Positions 1 through 7,193 are shown, numbered from the stretch's first letter. The stretch is DNA of 8,106 nt from Burkholderiales bacterium (GCA_016197345.1 JACPVY010000530.1:1-8106), one strand, 5' to 3'. The notes: generated by a model from the sequence alone, not told the origin. Numbers and translations are program-made.

Positions 1-685
1 GACATTGCGCAACATTCACCCCCGCTAAGCGCGCCAATTGCATGCAGGCATATTCATTCATCACTTGCGAATCGTCACCCGCTAACGGCAGCTTAGCGAT
101 CAGGTTTGAGGGTTTGCCTTTAACTGGTATGCAATAGCGCTTACCGTCCTGCGCCTCATGCGCGAGCGAGAGAGCGAGTTTATCTTGCACGCCAGAAAGC
201 GACGCCGCGCCTGCGCTGGCTTGTTCTGGTGTGCTAATGACAAGATTTGCCGTGCCGCCAGTCACGCCAAAGGCACGCGCGGCTGGCGTCAACTGATCGA
301 GATTGGCAGGTAACACGCGCACTGCACCGGGCAAATCTTCACCAGCAGCAGCGAGCACGCCAAAGTCATCCATGTCGCGCTCATTCTTGCGCGTTGCGGC
401 GAGGCGGCGACGTAGCGGGCCTTCTGGCAGCAGACCAGCGAAGAAAGGCGGCAGTTCGCCACGCTCGCGGTAGATGGCTGGGTTGAAGTGATTCTTGAGG
501 ATATCTTGCGTGATTTCTTCCGCACTAGGGGGCGTCATGGAAAGCGAAAGCGTGGCGCGTTGGGCATCGGCTAAGTATTGCTCGGTGGCGAGAAAACGCG
601 TAGCGCGCCCGGCTTCGCACAGCCAGCCGACATGCTTGTCGTGCAGCCAGACATCCAGATAGCGCGGCGCGAATGCGTTGCTCAT
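1..685 (-). CDS. hipA: HipA-like serine/threonine kinase (toxin of a HipBA module), C-terminus beyond window
   Basis: HipA proteins are kinases that in Escherichia coli phosphorylate glutamyl-tRNA synthetase, cause growth arrest and are neutralised by HipB. The minus-strand frame is open from ATG at 685-683 to the left edge (228 codons). Seen in the translation: an N-terminal subdomain with FFAGLLPEGPLRRRLA (residues 81-96) and FGVLAAAGEDLPGAVRV (108-124); a kinase P-loop-like SLSGVQDKLAL (162-172), where S162 aligns with the autophosphorylated Ser150 of E. coli HipA; NLIAKLP (194-200) with the likely ATP-binding K198; and NEYACMQLARLAGV (210-223). Full HipA is about 400-440 aa, so the catalytic Asp and the DFD-like segment lie outside the window and activity cannot be judged. 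The ATG follows the hipB stop directly (TAAATG), with a G-rich stretch inside the hipB end as the probable ribosome site. This implies one transcript and translational coupling. The substrate is unknown. Confidence 0.93.
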   Translation of the reverse strand, partial: MSNAFAPRYLDVWLHDKHVGWLCEAGRATRFLATEQYLADAQRATLSLSMTPPSAEEITQDILKNHFNPAIYRERGELPPFFAGLLPEGPLRRRLAATRKNERDMDDFGVLAAAGEDLPGAVRVLPANLDQLTPAARAFGVTGGTANLVISTPEQASAGAASLSGVQDKLALSLAHEAQDGKRYCIPVKGKPSNLIAKLPLAGDDSQVMNEYACMQLARLAGVNVAQC

Positions 686-967
686 TTATGCCCCCAGCAA
701 GCGCTCAACCGCCGAGGGAACGTCGTCCGGCCCTATGCTTTTGCCAGACAGTAGGCGCGAAACTTCGGGCAATAGATGCTTGGGGATGAGCACTAGGCTG
801 GCGTCCATCGCATCCGCTAGTGCTTCGTAGGTGCTAAGACGAGAATCGACTTTTCCGCTTAAAACATTGCTCACTTGCGGCATGCTAATCGCCGTCAAAT
901 GGCTCAGGTCTTGCAAGGTTTTGCCAGTTTGGCGACGACGCTGCTGGAGTTGTTCGGCGATAGTCAT
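686..967 (-). CDS. hipB: HipB-like XRE-family transcriptional regulator (antitoxin)
   Basis: This is a 93-aa helix-turn-helix protein of the Cro/C1 (XRE) family. The HTH lies at about residues 7-62: RRRQTGKTLQDLSHLTAIS, then MPQVSNVLSGK as turn plus recognition helix, then the STYEALADAMDASLVLIP segment typical of short HipB-like antitoxins. The C-terminal tail (GPDDVPSAVERLLGA) has no recognised domain. It is immediately upstream of the hipA-like kinase with no intergenic base, the standard antitoxin-first order. By family analogy it should bind its own promoter and the HipA protein, repressing the operon and holding the kinase inactive. The start at 967 is preceded by an AGGGAAG-type ribosome site about 6 nt upstream. 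A near-perfect dyad lies 30-51 bp upstream of the start. Role as antitoxin is inferred from gene order and fold; the HTH assignment is strong. Confidence 0.9.
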   Translation of the reverse strand: MTIAEQLQQRRRQTGKTLQDLSHLTAISMPQVSNVLSGKVDSRLSTYEALADAMDASLVLIPKHLLPEVSRLLSGKSIGPDDVPSAVERLLGA

Positions 968-996
968 TTTATGCTTCCCTATAAATTACTGGTCTT

Positions 997-1018
997 ATTT
1001 TACGTTAAAACATAAAAT
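997..1018. promoter_or_regulatory. Inverted-repeat operator candidate upstream of hipB
   Basis: Arms ATTTTACGTT (997-1006) and AACATAAAAT (1009-1018) are separated by AA and are reverse complements with one mismatch in ten. The site is AT-rich in a mixed-composition region. On the minus strand it contains TAAAAT, which resembles a -10 box. Its place 30-51 bp before the hipB start fits autorepression by the HTH protein. No convincing -35/-10 pair could be fixed for hipB, so the exact promoter is open. Confidence 0.6.
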
Positions 1019-1132
1019 TATCTTCACCCCTCAATGAAATCATGGGCATTGTTGTGCGCAGCACCCATCTGTTTTTTCGACGCAAAAACACCCAGCAATC
1101 TTTTCTTCGCGATGCAGTCCCCTCGCCTGCAT

Positions 1133-1148
1133 CCAGCCAGCCAGCCAG
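1133..1148. repeat. CCAG tetranucleotide repeat, four copies
   Basis: Four perfect tandem CCAG units lie in the 286-nt divergent intergenic region between hipB and the helicase. They sit in the loop between a 7-bp inverted repeat, CCCTCGC (1120-1126) and GCGAGGG (1165-1171). The tract is about 50 bp upstream of the helicase -35 candidate. Four units is short for a phase-variable tract, so functional meaning is uncertain. Confidence 0.6.
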
Positions 1149-1199
1149 CAAGCTCAGCGGTAAAGCGAGGGACAGCTCAGTCACGCGCGCCCCGCCCTC

Positions 1200-1226
1200 T
1201 TGCAATTGAAGTGAGTACGCTATACT
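1200..1226 (+). promoter_or_regulatory. Sigma-70-like promoter candidate for the helicase gene
   Basis: TTGCAA (1200-1205) and TATACT (1221-1226) match the -35 and -10 consensus at 4 and 5 of 6 positions, with a short 15-bp spacer. The -10 box is 28 bp before the ATG at 1254, giving a leader of roughly 20 nt. No clear Shine-Dalgarno sequence precedes that ATG. The assignment rests on consensus match and position only. Confidence 0.5.
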
Positions 1227-1253
1227 GCGCCCCTCCCCGCCCAAATCGCCATC

Positions 1254-3212
1254 ATGGAAATTCAACAACGATATCTGCCGCATCAAGCCAAATTCAAAGC
1301 CAAGGGCATCACGCCTTCGGCTGAGCAATTAGCCATCCAATGCGCGACGCAGCGCGAGATTTTGATACAGGCCAATGCCGGTGCGGCGAAAACCACCACG
1401 CTAGCGCTAAGGATTGCCGAATCCCTAGTGCGCGGTGTGCAGGCAGAGCAGGTGCTCGCGCTGGCGATTACACCTGCCGCGCGTGATGTGCTACGTGAGC
1501 GCTTGCATGAAATCGGTGTCTCTAGCGGCTTAATCAAGCGCTTGACGATTACCACCTTTGAAGAATTCGCCCGTGCTTGTTTGCAAAACTTGGAAGGGGG
1601 CGAGTGTATTTATTTAGAGGATGAGCAGCAATTGCGCGAAGTGGCGATTGAAAGCTTGGAAAATGTCTGCGCTATGCATGGCCGTCATTTTGAAGTCGAA
1701 GCCAATTTTACGAACTTAGCGATTCACCAGTTTTTGCAAATGCAAGTCGCGCTGAAAAGTCGTTTGACGCTGCATACGCGAGATTTTGGTGACTATAGCT
1801 TCGAAGAAATCGCCCATGTGCTCGATATTTCGATGACGCAATATTGCTGGCATGTGGAATTTGAGCGGATACGCGGTGCCGACGATATTCCCGAATTTCG
1901 CGCTGCGTTTGATGCTAGCTATGATTTGGCACGGTTACTGCTCAACGCCCCCGAACGCGCCAATCAATTACCTTCGTTTTCATGCATTTTGTGCGATGAA
2001 TTGCACGATTTAAATGAAGTCTGTTTTCGCTTGCTGACTTCCTTGATTGCGCGTGGCAATGCCTTCTTTTGCGCGGCGGGTGATAAAGATCAAATTATTT
2101 ACTCTTGGCGCGGCGCTGAGCATCAATTTATGCGCCAGCGCTTTCAACAGACTTATCCGCGCCTGCAAGAATACCCGCTGACGGCCAGCTATCGCTATGG
2201 CGAAAACCTAGCGCGTGCGGTTGGTGTCTTCAAAAACAAAGCCAGTTCATCGGCGCTAGCGCAAGCTTCTAGCATCCTCACTTTGGCTTATCGCGATGAG
2301 GCCGAATGCGGCGCGCAAGTATTAGCTGAAATTCAAGCGTGGTTAGCCAACGGTGGAAAATTGGGACAGATCGCGATTCTCTTGCGCAGCCCAAGTCAAT
2401 CCGTCGCGCTAGAGAGCCTGCTATTGCAAGCCCATCTCAGCTACAAAACCGAGGGCATGGTCAGCTTTTTGCGGCGCAAGGAAGTGTTGATTTTGCGCGG
2501 TATGGTCGCGATTGCTTTGCAGAATTTGGAATTAGTCAAATTACGCCAAGCAAAAGAAGACATTTTCGAGGCGATGATTGAATACGCTGAAATTGCCTAC
2601 GATGCGGAAGAATATGCAGGCTGGCAAAAATCGCGGCAAGAAGCACTGAATCAAGCCAATGCGCTCGAATGGTTTTTTGATGGCGTACTGCAGCGCAAAT
2701 CTAGCCGCTCGGGCGAAGCGATGCGGCAAGCCGTGCAATATGTGCGGGCGCAAACGCTAGACGCGAATGCAGGCCAAGTGCTGCAAGAAGTGTTTCGCAT
2801 CATGCAGCTTGATAGCGTGGCGCGGCGGATTTATGTCGATAGAGAACAAGCCGCTTTTATCACCGAAACCTTGCAGCAATTTATTGCGATGTGCAGCACC
2901 AGCGGCATGAATTTACAAGAATTTTCTGACTGGTTGGGCGAAGCGGAATGGCGTGTGGCGCAAAAAGCACCGAAAGAAGCGCTGCTATTAGCCTGCGTCG
3001 ATGCCATCAAAGGCCACGAATATCCCTGTGTCATTTTGCCGTATTTGCAGCGCAAAGCCTTTCCGCGCCCGGAAGTACCGCTACTGGAAGAAGAAAATCG
3101 GTTTTATGTTGCCATTACACGCAGCCAACAGCGCTTAGTGCTATTAAAACCGCAAGAACCAGAGCAACAAAGCCCGTTCCTCGCCCGCTTACACGCACGC
3201 GCTAGCAACTAA
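1254..3212 (+). CDS. UvrD/Rep-like superfamily 1A DNA helicase with atypical Walker A
   Basis: Enzymes of this family translocate 3'-5' on single-stranded DNA using ATP. The 652-aa length is close to Rep and UvrD. Motifs in order: Q motif TPSAEQLAIQ (20-29, Q25); Walker A ANAGAAKTTTL (40-50, K46); motif Ia LAITPAARDVLRERL; motif Ib ITTFEEFA; motif II DELHDLN (D248-E249, usually DEFQDTN); motif III GDKDQIIYSWRGA (276-288, Q280, R286); motif IV LTASYR (R314); motif V AIKGHEYP (584-591; the usual Thr-His before the KG is replaced by Val-Asp); motif VI ENRFYVAITRS (R623, arginine finger). Oddities are in Walker A, where positions 44-45 are Ala-Ala instead of Ser/Thr-Gly, and in motifs II and V. 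Catalytic Lys, Asp-Glu and both arginines remain. The start at 1254 leaves about 20 residues before the Q motif, as expected. The gene stands alone, divergent from hipBA. Whether it serves repair, replication restart or defence cannot be told from sequence. It is not a full AddA/RecB or PcrA with extra domains. Confidence 0.92.
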   Translation: MEIQQRYLPHQAKFKAKGITPSAEQLAIQCATQREILIQANAGAAKTTTLALRIAESLVRGVQAEQVLALAITPAARDVLRERLHEIGVSSGLIKRLTITTFEEFARACLQNLEGGECIYLEDEQQLREVAIESLENVCAMHGRHFEVEANFTNLAIHQFLQMQVALKSRLTLHTRDFGDYSFEEIAHVLDISMTQYCWHVEFERIRGADDIPEFRAAFDASYDLARLLLNAPERANQLPSFSCILCDELHDLNEVCFRLLTSLIARGNAFFCAAGDKDQIIYSWRGAEHQFMRQRFQQTYPRLQEYPLTASYRYGENLARAVGVFKNKASSSALAQASSILTLAYRDEAECGAQVLAEIQAWLANGGKLGQIAILLRSPSQSVALESLLLQAHLSYKTEGMVSFLRRKEVLILRGMVAIALQNLELVKLRQAKEDIFEAMIEYAEIAYDAEEYAGWQKSRQEALNQANALEWFFDGVLQRKSSRSGEAMRQAVQYVRAQTLDANAGQVLQEVFRIMQLDSVARRIYVDREQAAFITETLQQFIAMCSTSGMNLQEFSDWLGEAEWRVAQKAPKEALLLACVDAIKGHEYPCVILPYLQRKAFPRPEVPLLEEENRFYVAITRSQQRLVLLKPQEPEQQSPFLARLHARASN

Positions 3213-3354
3213 GCGCAGGCGCGCTACACTGCACGATGCATTGCAGCCCATCGAGAATGAAAAAAAACATAGCCTGTTTGCATGAATTTTCGCTAGGATG
3301 CGATGTGTGCACCTCAAGCAATTCACTGCGTCAGCCAAATGTACGCTGGCGCGT

Positions 3355-3379
3355 TTGCTAGCAAGTTTGAGGTCTCAAA
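3355..3379. promoter_or_regulatory. Two adjacent palindromes upstream of the sensor kinase gene
   Basis: TTGCTAGCAA (3355-3364) is a perfect 10-bp palindrome. One base later comes TTTGAG-GT-CTCAAA (3366-3379), with perfect 6-bp arms. The second overlaps the -35 element of the promoter candidate at 3367-3395, so a bound protein would block or modulate RNA polymerase. An upstream CCTCAAGCAA (3312-3321) is complementary to parts of this stretch. The binding protein is unknown. Confidence 0.5.
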
Positions 3380-3395
3380 TGCAGCCTTTTACGAT
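3367..3395 (+). promoter_or_regulatory. Promoter candidate for the sensor kinase gene
   Basis: TTGAGG (3367-3372) and TACGAT (3390-3395) each match the sigma-70 consensus at 4 of 6 positions, with an optimal 17-bp spacer. Transcription would start near 3402. That leaves about 11 nt before the ATG at 3413 and about 56 nt before the more likely start at 3458. The match is moderate; its overlap with a palindrome raises interest. Confidence 0.4.
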
Positions 3396-3412
3396 GCCTG
3401 CCACTTCGCTTA

Positions 3413-4264
3413 ATGCACCGTAAAATGTCTTCAGAGCAGCGCATTACCGGGGACGGCATGTTGCAAGTTCGGCATTTTTTTCTCAGCGCGGGACAGCGCT
3501 GCCTGTTTTATGGGCAGTGCGTAATCACCTGCCTGTTGCTTTATTGCTGCATGCCACAGCCCACTTTCGCTCACCCACCCATTTCACCACAAAGTATTGA
3601 TAGCAATGCGCGCTGGAGCCATTTAGCTAGCACGATCTTTCAAAATATCAGCACTGATCGCGGCCTGCCGCATCCGATTGCGACCGCCGTTCATGAAAGC
3701 CAAGATGGTTTTCTGTGGGTAGGTACGCAAGGCGGCCTGTCACGCTGGGATGGCTATCGTTTCCGCACTTATTTACCCGATCCCAAAGACTTGCATTCGC
3801 TGCCCGATGTGTGGATACAAGCGATGCATACCGATAGCCGTGGGCGGATGTGGGTTGCCACGTACGAAGGCGGCCTCGCCCGCTACAACCCACAATTCGA
3901 TAATTTCGAGCGAGTGCCAATTGGCCCCGGTGGTTTATCGCATGCTTCGGTTTCAGCGCTAGCGGATGATGGCGATGGCGGCATCTATATCGGTACCGAT
4001 GGCGGCTTGGATCAATATACGCCCGATACGGGTGGCATGCGTCACTGGCAATTCGACCCGAATGATGCGCAAAGTTTGCCAGACAATCATATTTATGCGC
4101 TCTTACGTGAAAAAAATGGCACGCTATGGATAGGCACAGGCCGTGGCTTGGTGCGTCGTCAACCCGGTAGCGCCCAATTTGAACGGGTTGCGCTTCCCGT
4201 CGCCTCCGAACAAGCAGTGATCGTGCGCACGCTCGCTTTAGCCAGTGGGGGCAATTACCCGTGA
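3413..4264 (+). CDS. Sensor histidine kinase, 5' part: signal peptide and first propeller blades (frameshifted)
   Basis: This is the N-terminal part of a periplasmic-propeller sensor kinase whose remainder continues in another frame from about 4245. The open frame has 283 codons. Starts at 3413, 3425 and 3458 are possible. I favour ATG 3458 (M16): GGGGA lies 4 nt upstream, and it gives a better signal peptide, with a basic start, a hydrophobic VITCLLLYCC core (37-46) and likely cleavage after TFA (A53). Four Reg_prop blades follow, each with the pattern D/S-x-x-G-x-[LMI]-[WY]-[IV]-[GA]-T-x-x-GL. Their aromatic residues are W102, W147, Y192 and W239, spaced 45, 45 and 47 residues. The frame then reads ...LALASGGNYP and stops at TGA (4262-4264), inside blade five. 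Alone it would be an exported fragment with no kinase. Blades of this type sense extracellular ligands, often carbohydrates in the hybrid systems of Bacteroidetes. The ligand here is unknown. Confidence 0.85.
   Translation: MHRKMSSEQRITGDGMLQVRHFFLSAGQRCLFYGQCVITCLLLYCCMPQPTFAHPPISPQSIDSNARWSHLASTIFQNISTDRGLPHPIATAVHESQDGFLWVGTQGGLSRWDGYRFRTYLPDPKDLHSLPDVWIQAMHTDSRGRMWVATYEGGLARYNPQFDNFERVPIGPGGLSHASVSALADDGDGGIYIGTDGGLDQYTPDTGGMRHWQFDPNDAQSLPDNHIYALLREKNGTLWIGTGRGLVRRQPGSAQFERVALPVASEQAVIVRTLALASGGNYP
4242..4264 (+). other. Frameshift site splitting the sensor kinase gene
   Basis: The downstream frame has a stop (TAG, 4239-4241) just before this interval and the upstream frame stops at TGA (4262-4264), so the +1 shift must fall between them. 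The only homopolymer longer than three is GGGGG (4247-4251). Reading four G gives SGAITRDRSGMVWIAT in one frame, a normal propeller strand. With that change the gene from 3413 or 3458 to 7193 is a whole number of codons (1259 or 1244 aa). The cause may be a base-call error, a real inactivating mutation or, less likely, recoding. Confidence 0.85.
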
Positions 4265-7193
4265 TCGCTCCGGCATGGTATGGATTGCCACCCGCAATGG
4301 CCTGAGTCGGCATGATCCTCACCGCCATGCTTTTTTGACCTTATTTGGTGCGAGTAGCCAAAGTGATGGCATTAGCGACCCTAGCGTGTGGTCGGTCTTA
4401 GCCACCGATGATGGCAAGATTTGGTTGGGGCTGGGGGCGAACGGCGTCGATGTGATCGACCCTGAAAGCGGTTTAGTGGCAGGTTTGCGGCCCAATTTGG
4501 CGGCGCCAGAAAAATCGCTGCCGCCTGAAATCGTGCTATCCATCGCGCAAGGTAATCAAGGGCAAATGCTGATCGGCACCAGTCTCGGCCTCTACCTCAG
4601 CGATACTGAAGGCAAGCAATTGCAGCGCCTGAATTTACCCGGCACTGGCGGCTTAGCCGAAGTGCGCTATATGCGCCGAATCGGCGACAAAATATGGATA
4701 GGGACAGCGCAAGACGGGCTATGGCAAATGGATTTGAGTTCTGCCGCCAATCCTATCGAGCGCATCAGTACCGACTGGTTGCATGAGCAACGCATCAATG
4801 TGATTGAGCCGGGGCCAAATGACAGCCTGTGGCTCGCCTCCCGCGACAGTCTGATTTTGTTTGACCCTAACAGCCGTCGCACCGAAAAAATCAAGCCCAA
4901 TGCCTCCAATGAGCGCGCGCTCGCTTCTTCTGCCATTACGGCGATTGTCACCGATAACAGCGGGCGACTATGGCTGTCCACCTTTGGCACTGGCATCAAT
5001 GTGCTGGAAAAACGCGACGCCAACGGCACGCCGCTATTTCATCGCATTGGCACGGCAGAAGGTTTGCCGCATGCGAATGTGAATAAATTATTGCTCGATA
5101 AAAAAGGTCGCATTTGGGCTAGCACCGATGATGGCTTAGCGATGATAGAGCCGGACACCTACAAAGTGCATAAATATCAGCATGCCGATGGCGTCAATCT
5201 TTCCAGCTATTGGGCGCGTTCTGGTGGCATTACCGCGCAGGGAGAAATATTGTTTGGTGGCGTCGGTGGTTTGACGGTGGTGCGGCCGGATTTTTTAGAT
5301 GAATGGCGCTATCAACCACCGCTCGTCATTACCGATGCCCGCATTGGCGGTAAATCGGTATTCGCCAATCGCTTCAATCGCATCTTACCCAAGCTAGGCT
5401 GGAATACCGAAGCCGTATCGAAAAATCCCAAAGCGTCAGAAAGCAGTGTAGAAGAACCTCTGATCATTCCAGCGAATGCCAATAGCATCGCCTTAGAATT
5501 TGCCGCGCTAGATTATTCGGCACCCGAGCGTAATCGCTATGCCTACCAATTGGTTGGCTATGACAATGAGTGGATAGAAACCGACGCCAATCGGCGCGTT
5601 GTCACCTATACCAATCTGACGCCGGGCAATTATCAGCTACGCTTACGAGCCAGCAATCGCAGTGGTGTGTGGAGTGAAAATGAATTGCAAATCGCCCTCA
5701 AAGTATTACCTGCGTGGCATGAAACGTGGTGGTTTCGCGGCTTGCAAATCGCCTCGGTCCTAGGCGCAGCATTTGCCTTGATGCAAGTGCGTACACGCTA
5801 TTTACGGCAACATCAATTGCAACTGGAAAATCAAGTCGCCACCCGCACCGCTGAAATGCACGATTCGAATTTGCATTTACAGCATGCCAATGCCGAACTC
5901 GAAATTTCGGCCGAAACCTTGCGCCAACTCGGCGAAGTGGGGCGCGATATCACCGCGAATCTCGACGCCAATGCCGTGTTTGAAGCCTTGCATTTTCACG
6001 TTGGCCGCTTGCTCGATACTTCTGTGTTGGTGATTTATCGTACCAGCGCCGATGGCAAAGAGTTGGAAAGCGGTTTTGGTCGTGAAGGTACGCAAGTGCT
6101 GCCGACCTTTCATGTGCAACTCGATTCACCGAGTTCGAATGCAGCGAAAGCGGGGCGCGAGCAACAAGAAATCCTGCTTGAGCGCAAAGCCGGGCAAGGC
6201 TTGGCGTTACCGATTTCCGGCAGCCGCATGCTGACTTCGCTTTATGGCCCGCTGGTGGTCGGACAGCGCTTGCTGGGCGTGATGTCGATTCAGTCGAATC
6301 GAGAACAAGCATATGGCGAACGTGAGCGCATGATTTTTCGCACGCTCTGCTCATATGGTGCGATTGCGCTTGCCAATGCAGAAGCGCTGAATGCCTTGCA
6401 CACCGCACAAGCGCAGTTGGTGCAACAAGAAAAACTCGCTGCGCTCGGTGGGCTGGTGGCAGGGGTGGCGCATGAAGTCAACACCCCTATCGGCAATGCC
6501 ATGCTAGCCTTGTCTGGCAATCATCATGCATGGCAAAAACTCGATCTAGGCGTTATCAATGCCAATTTAAGTAAAGGCGATTTACAGCAAGCAATTGCAG
6601 AAGGTTTGGAATACACCGGGCTAGCGCTGCAAAACATCAAGCGCGCGGCAGCGCTGATCACTAGCTTTCAAGGGATTGCCGTTAGCTACGATAGCGATGT
6701 GGTCGATGAAATTGATTTGACGCGCTACTTGCCGGATTTCGTCAGCTTGATCCACAGCGATTTTGAGCAATTTGGCCACAGCATAGAATTACTGGTCGAA
6801 CCGAACTTAACGCTGCATACCGTTAGCGCCGCCTTGACCGAAGTACTGTCGCGCATCATGGCCAATGTATTGGATCACGCATTTGCCTCGGGGCGTGCGG
6901 GCAAGGTAGTGTTGCAAGCGCGCAAACATAGCAGTGGCGCGGTCGAACTGATCATCGCCGATAACGGCCAAGGCATCGCCGCCAATGATTTGCCGCGTGT
7001 GTTTGAACCCTTTTTCACCAGCATGAGCGGCAGCGGCGGCCATGTTGGCTTGGGTTTGCATGTCGCTTACAACCACATCACCCATCGCCTGCACGGCCAA
7101 GTCAAAGTCGAAAGTACCCTAGGTCAAGGGACTATCGTCACCATTACTCTACCACAACAAGCTGCCCCACCAGTACCGCCGCAATCCGCTTAG
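4245..7193 (+). CDS. Sensor histidine kinase, 3' part: propeller, Y_Y_Y, TM, GAF, HisKA, HATPase (frameshifted)
   Basis: This is the continuation of the sensor kinase begun upstream. The nominal GTG at 4245 is unlikely to be a real start, since it lies mid-blade with no signal peptide. Numbering from that GTG: eight more Reg_prop blades with central residues W13, W60, L109, W151, W196, W243, W291 and L336 (spacing 42-49); a Y_Y_Y domain at about 413-485 (LEFAALDYSAPERNRYAYQL, WIETDANRRVVTYTNLTPG); a single TM helix at about 497-515; a coiled coil at about 520-560 (LENQVATRTAEMHDSN); a GAF domain at about 562-706; a HisKA domain with VAGVAHEVNTPIGNAML and phospho-acceptor H743; and a HATPase domain with N874, DNGQG (906-910), FEPFF and GLGL (935-938). 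All catalytic boxes are present, so the kinase half looks active. It ends in a proline-rich tail with no receiver, so phosphate must pass to a separate protein, plausibly the receiver-bearing product encoded from 7520. The predicted topology is a periplasmic sensor with a cytoplasmic kinase. Confidence 0.9.
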   Translation: MGAITRDRSGMVWIATRNGLSRHDPHRHAFLTLFGASSQSDGISDPSVWSVLATDDGKIWLGLGANGVDVIDPESGLVAGLRPNLAAPEKSLPPEIVLSIAQGNQGQMLIGTSLGLYLSDTEGKQLQRLNLPGTGGLAEVRYMRRIGDKIWIGTAQDGLWQMDLSSAANPIERISTDWLHEQRINVIEPGPNDSLWLASRDSLILFDPNSRRTEKIKPNASNERALASSAITAIVTDNSGRLWLSTFGTGINVLEKRDANGTPLFHRIGTAEGLPHANVNKLLLDKKGRIWASTDDGLAMIEPDTYKVHKYQHADGVNLSSYWARSGGITAQGEILFGGVGGLTVVRPDFLDEWRYQPPLVITDARIGGKSVFANRFNRILPKLGWNTEAVSKNPKASESSVEEPLIIPANANSIALEFAALDYSAPERNRYAYQLVGYDNEWIETDANRRVVTYTNLTPGNYQLRLRASNRSGVWSENELQIALKVLPAWHETWWFRGLQIASVLGAAFALMQVRTRYLRQHQLQLENQVATRTAEMHDSNLHLQHANAELEISAETLRQLGEVGRDITANLDANAVFEALHFHVGRLLDTSVLVIYRTSADGKELESGFGREGTQVLPTFHVQLDSPSSNAAKAGREQQEILLERKAGQGLALPISGSRMLTSLYGPLVVGQRLLGVMSIQSNREQAYGERERMIFRTLCSYGAIALANAEALNALHTAQAQLVQQEKLAALGGLVAGVAHEVNTPIGNAMLALSGNHHAWQKLDLGVINANLSKGDLQQAIAEGLEYTGLALQNIKRAAALITSFQGIAVSYDSDVVDEIDLTRYLPDFVSLIHSDFEQFGHSIELLVEPNLTLHTVSAALTEVLSRIMANVLDHAFASGRAGKVVLQARKHSSGAVELIIADNGQGIAANDLPRVFEPFFTSMSGSGGHVGLGLHVAYNHITHRLHGQVKVESTLGQGTIVTITLPQQAAPPVPPQSA

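Noticed and set aside
247..525. Short frames on both strands in the first 700 nt
   Set aside because: They are shadows of the hipA-like coding frame, which is open to the left edge and carries clear HipA motifs.
1034..1324. 96-codon plus-strand frame before and into the helicase gene
   Set aside because: It overlaps the helicase in another frame, its translation is dominated by the CCAG repeat and Pro/Ser/Ala, and no ribosome site is seen.
1005..1328. 107-codon minus-strand frame across the hipB-helicase intergenic region
   Set aside because: It overlaps the helicase start and the hipB operator region, has no recognisable domain, and ends inside the hipB upstream dyad.
3229..3267. Intrinsic terminator after the helicase gene
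   Set aside because: CTGCA/TGCAG gives only a 5-bp stem and is followed by an A8 run rather than T residues, so it does not work as a plus-strand terminator.
4245..4247. GTG at 4245 as the start of an independent kinase gene
   Set aside because: It falls in the middle of a propeller blade, with no signal peptide for a periplasmic domain and no ribosome site; a frameshifted single gene explains it better.
4242..4264. Programmed ribosomal +1 frameshifting like prfB
   Set aside because: There is no CTT-TGA-type shift site or close upstream Shine-Dalgarno element, and slippage of the Pro codon before TGA would not re-pair well. It is not excluded, but not supported.
3648..4328. 226-codon minus-strand open frame opposite the propeller region
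   Set aside because: It lies antisense to clear Reg_prop repeats, has a low-complexity His/Arg-rich translation with no domain, and is a by-product of codon use in the real gene.
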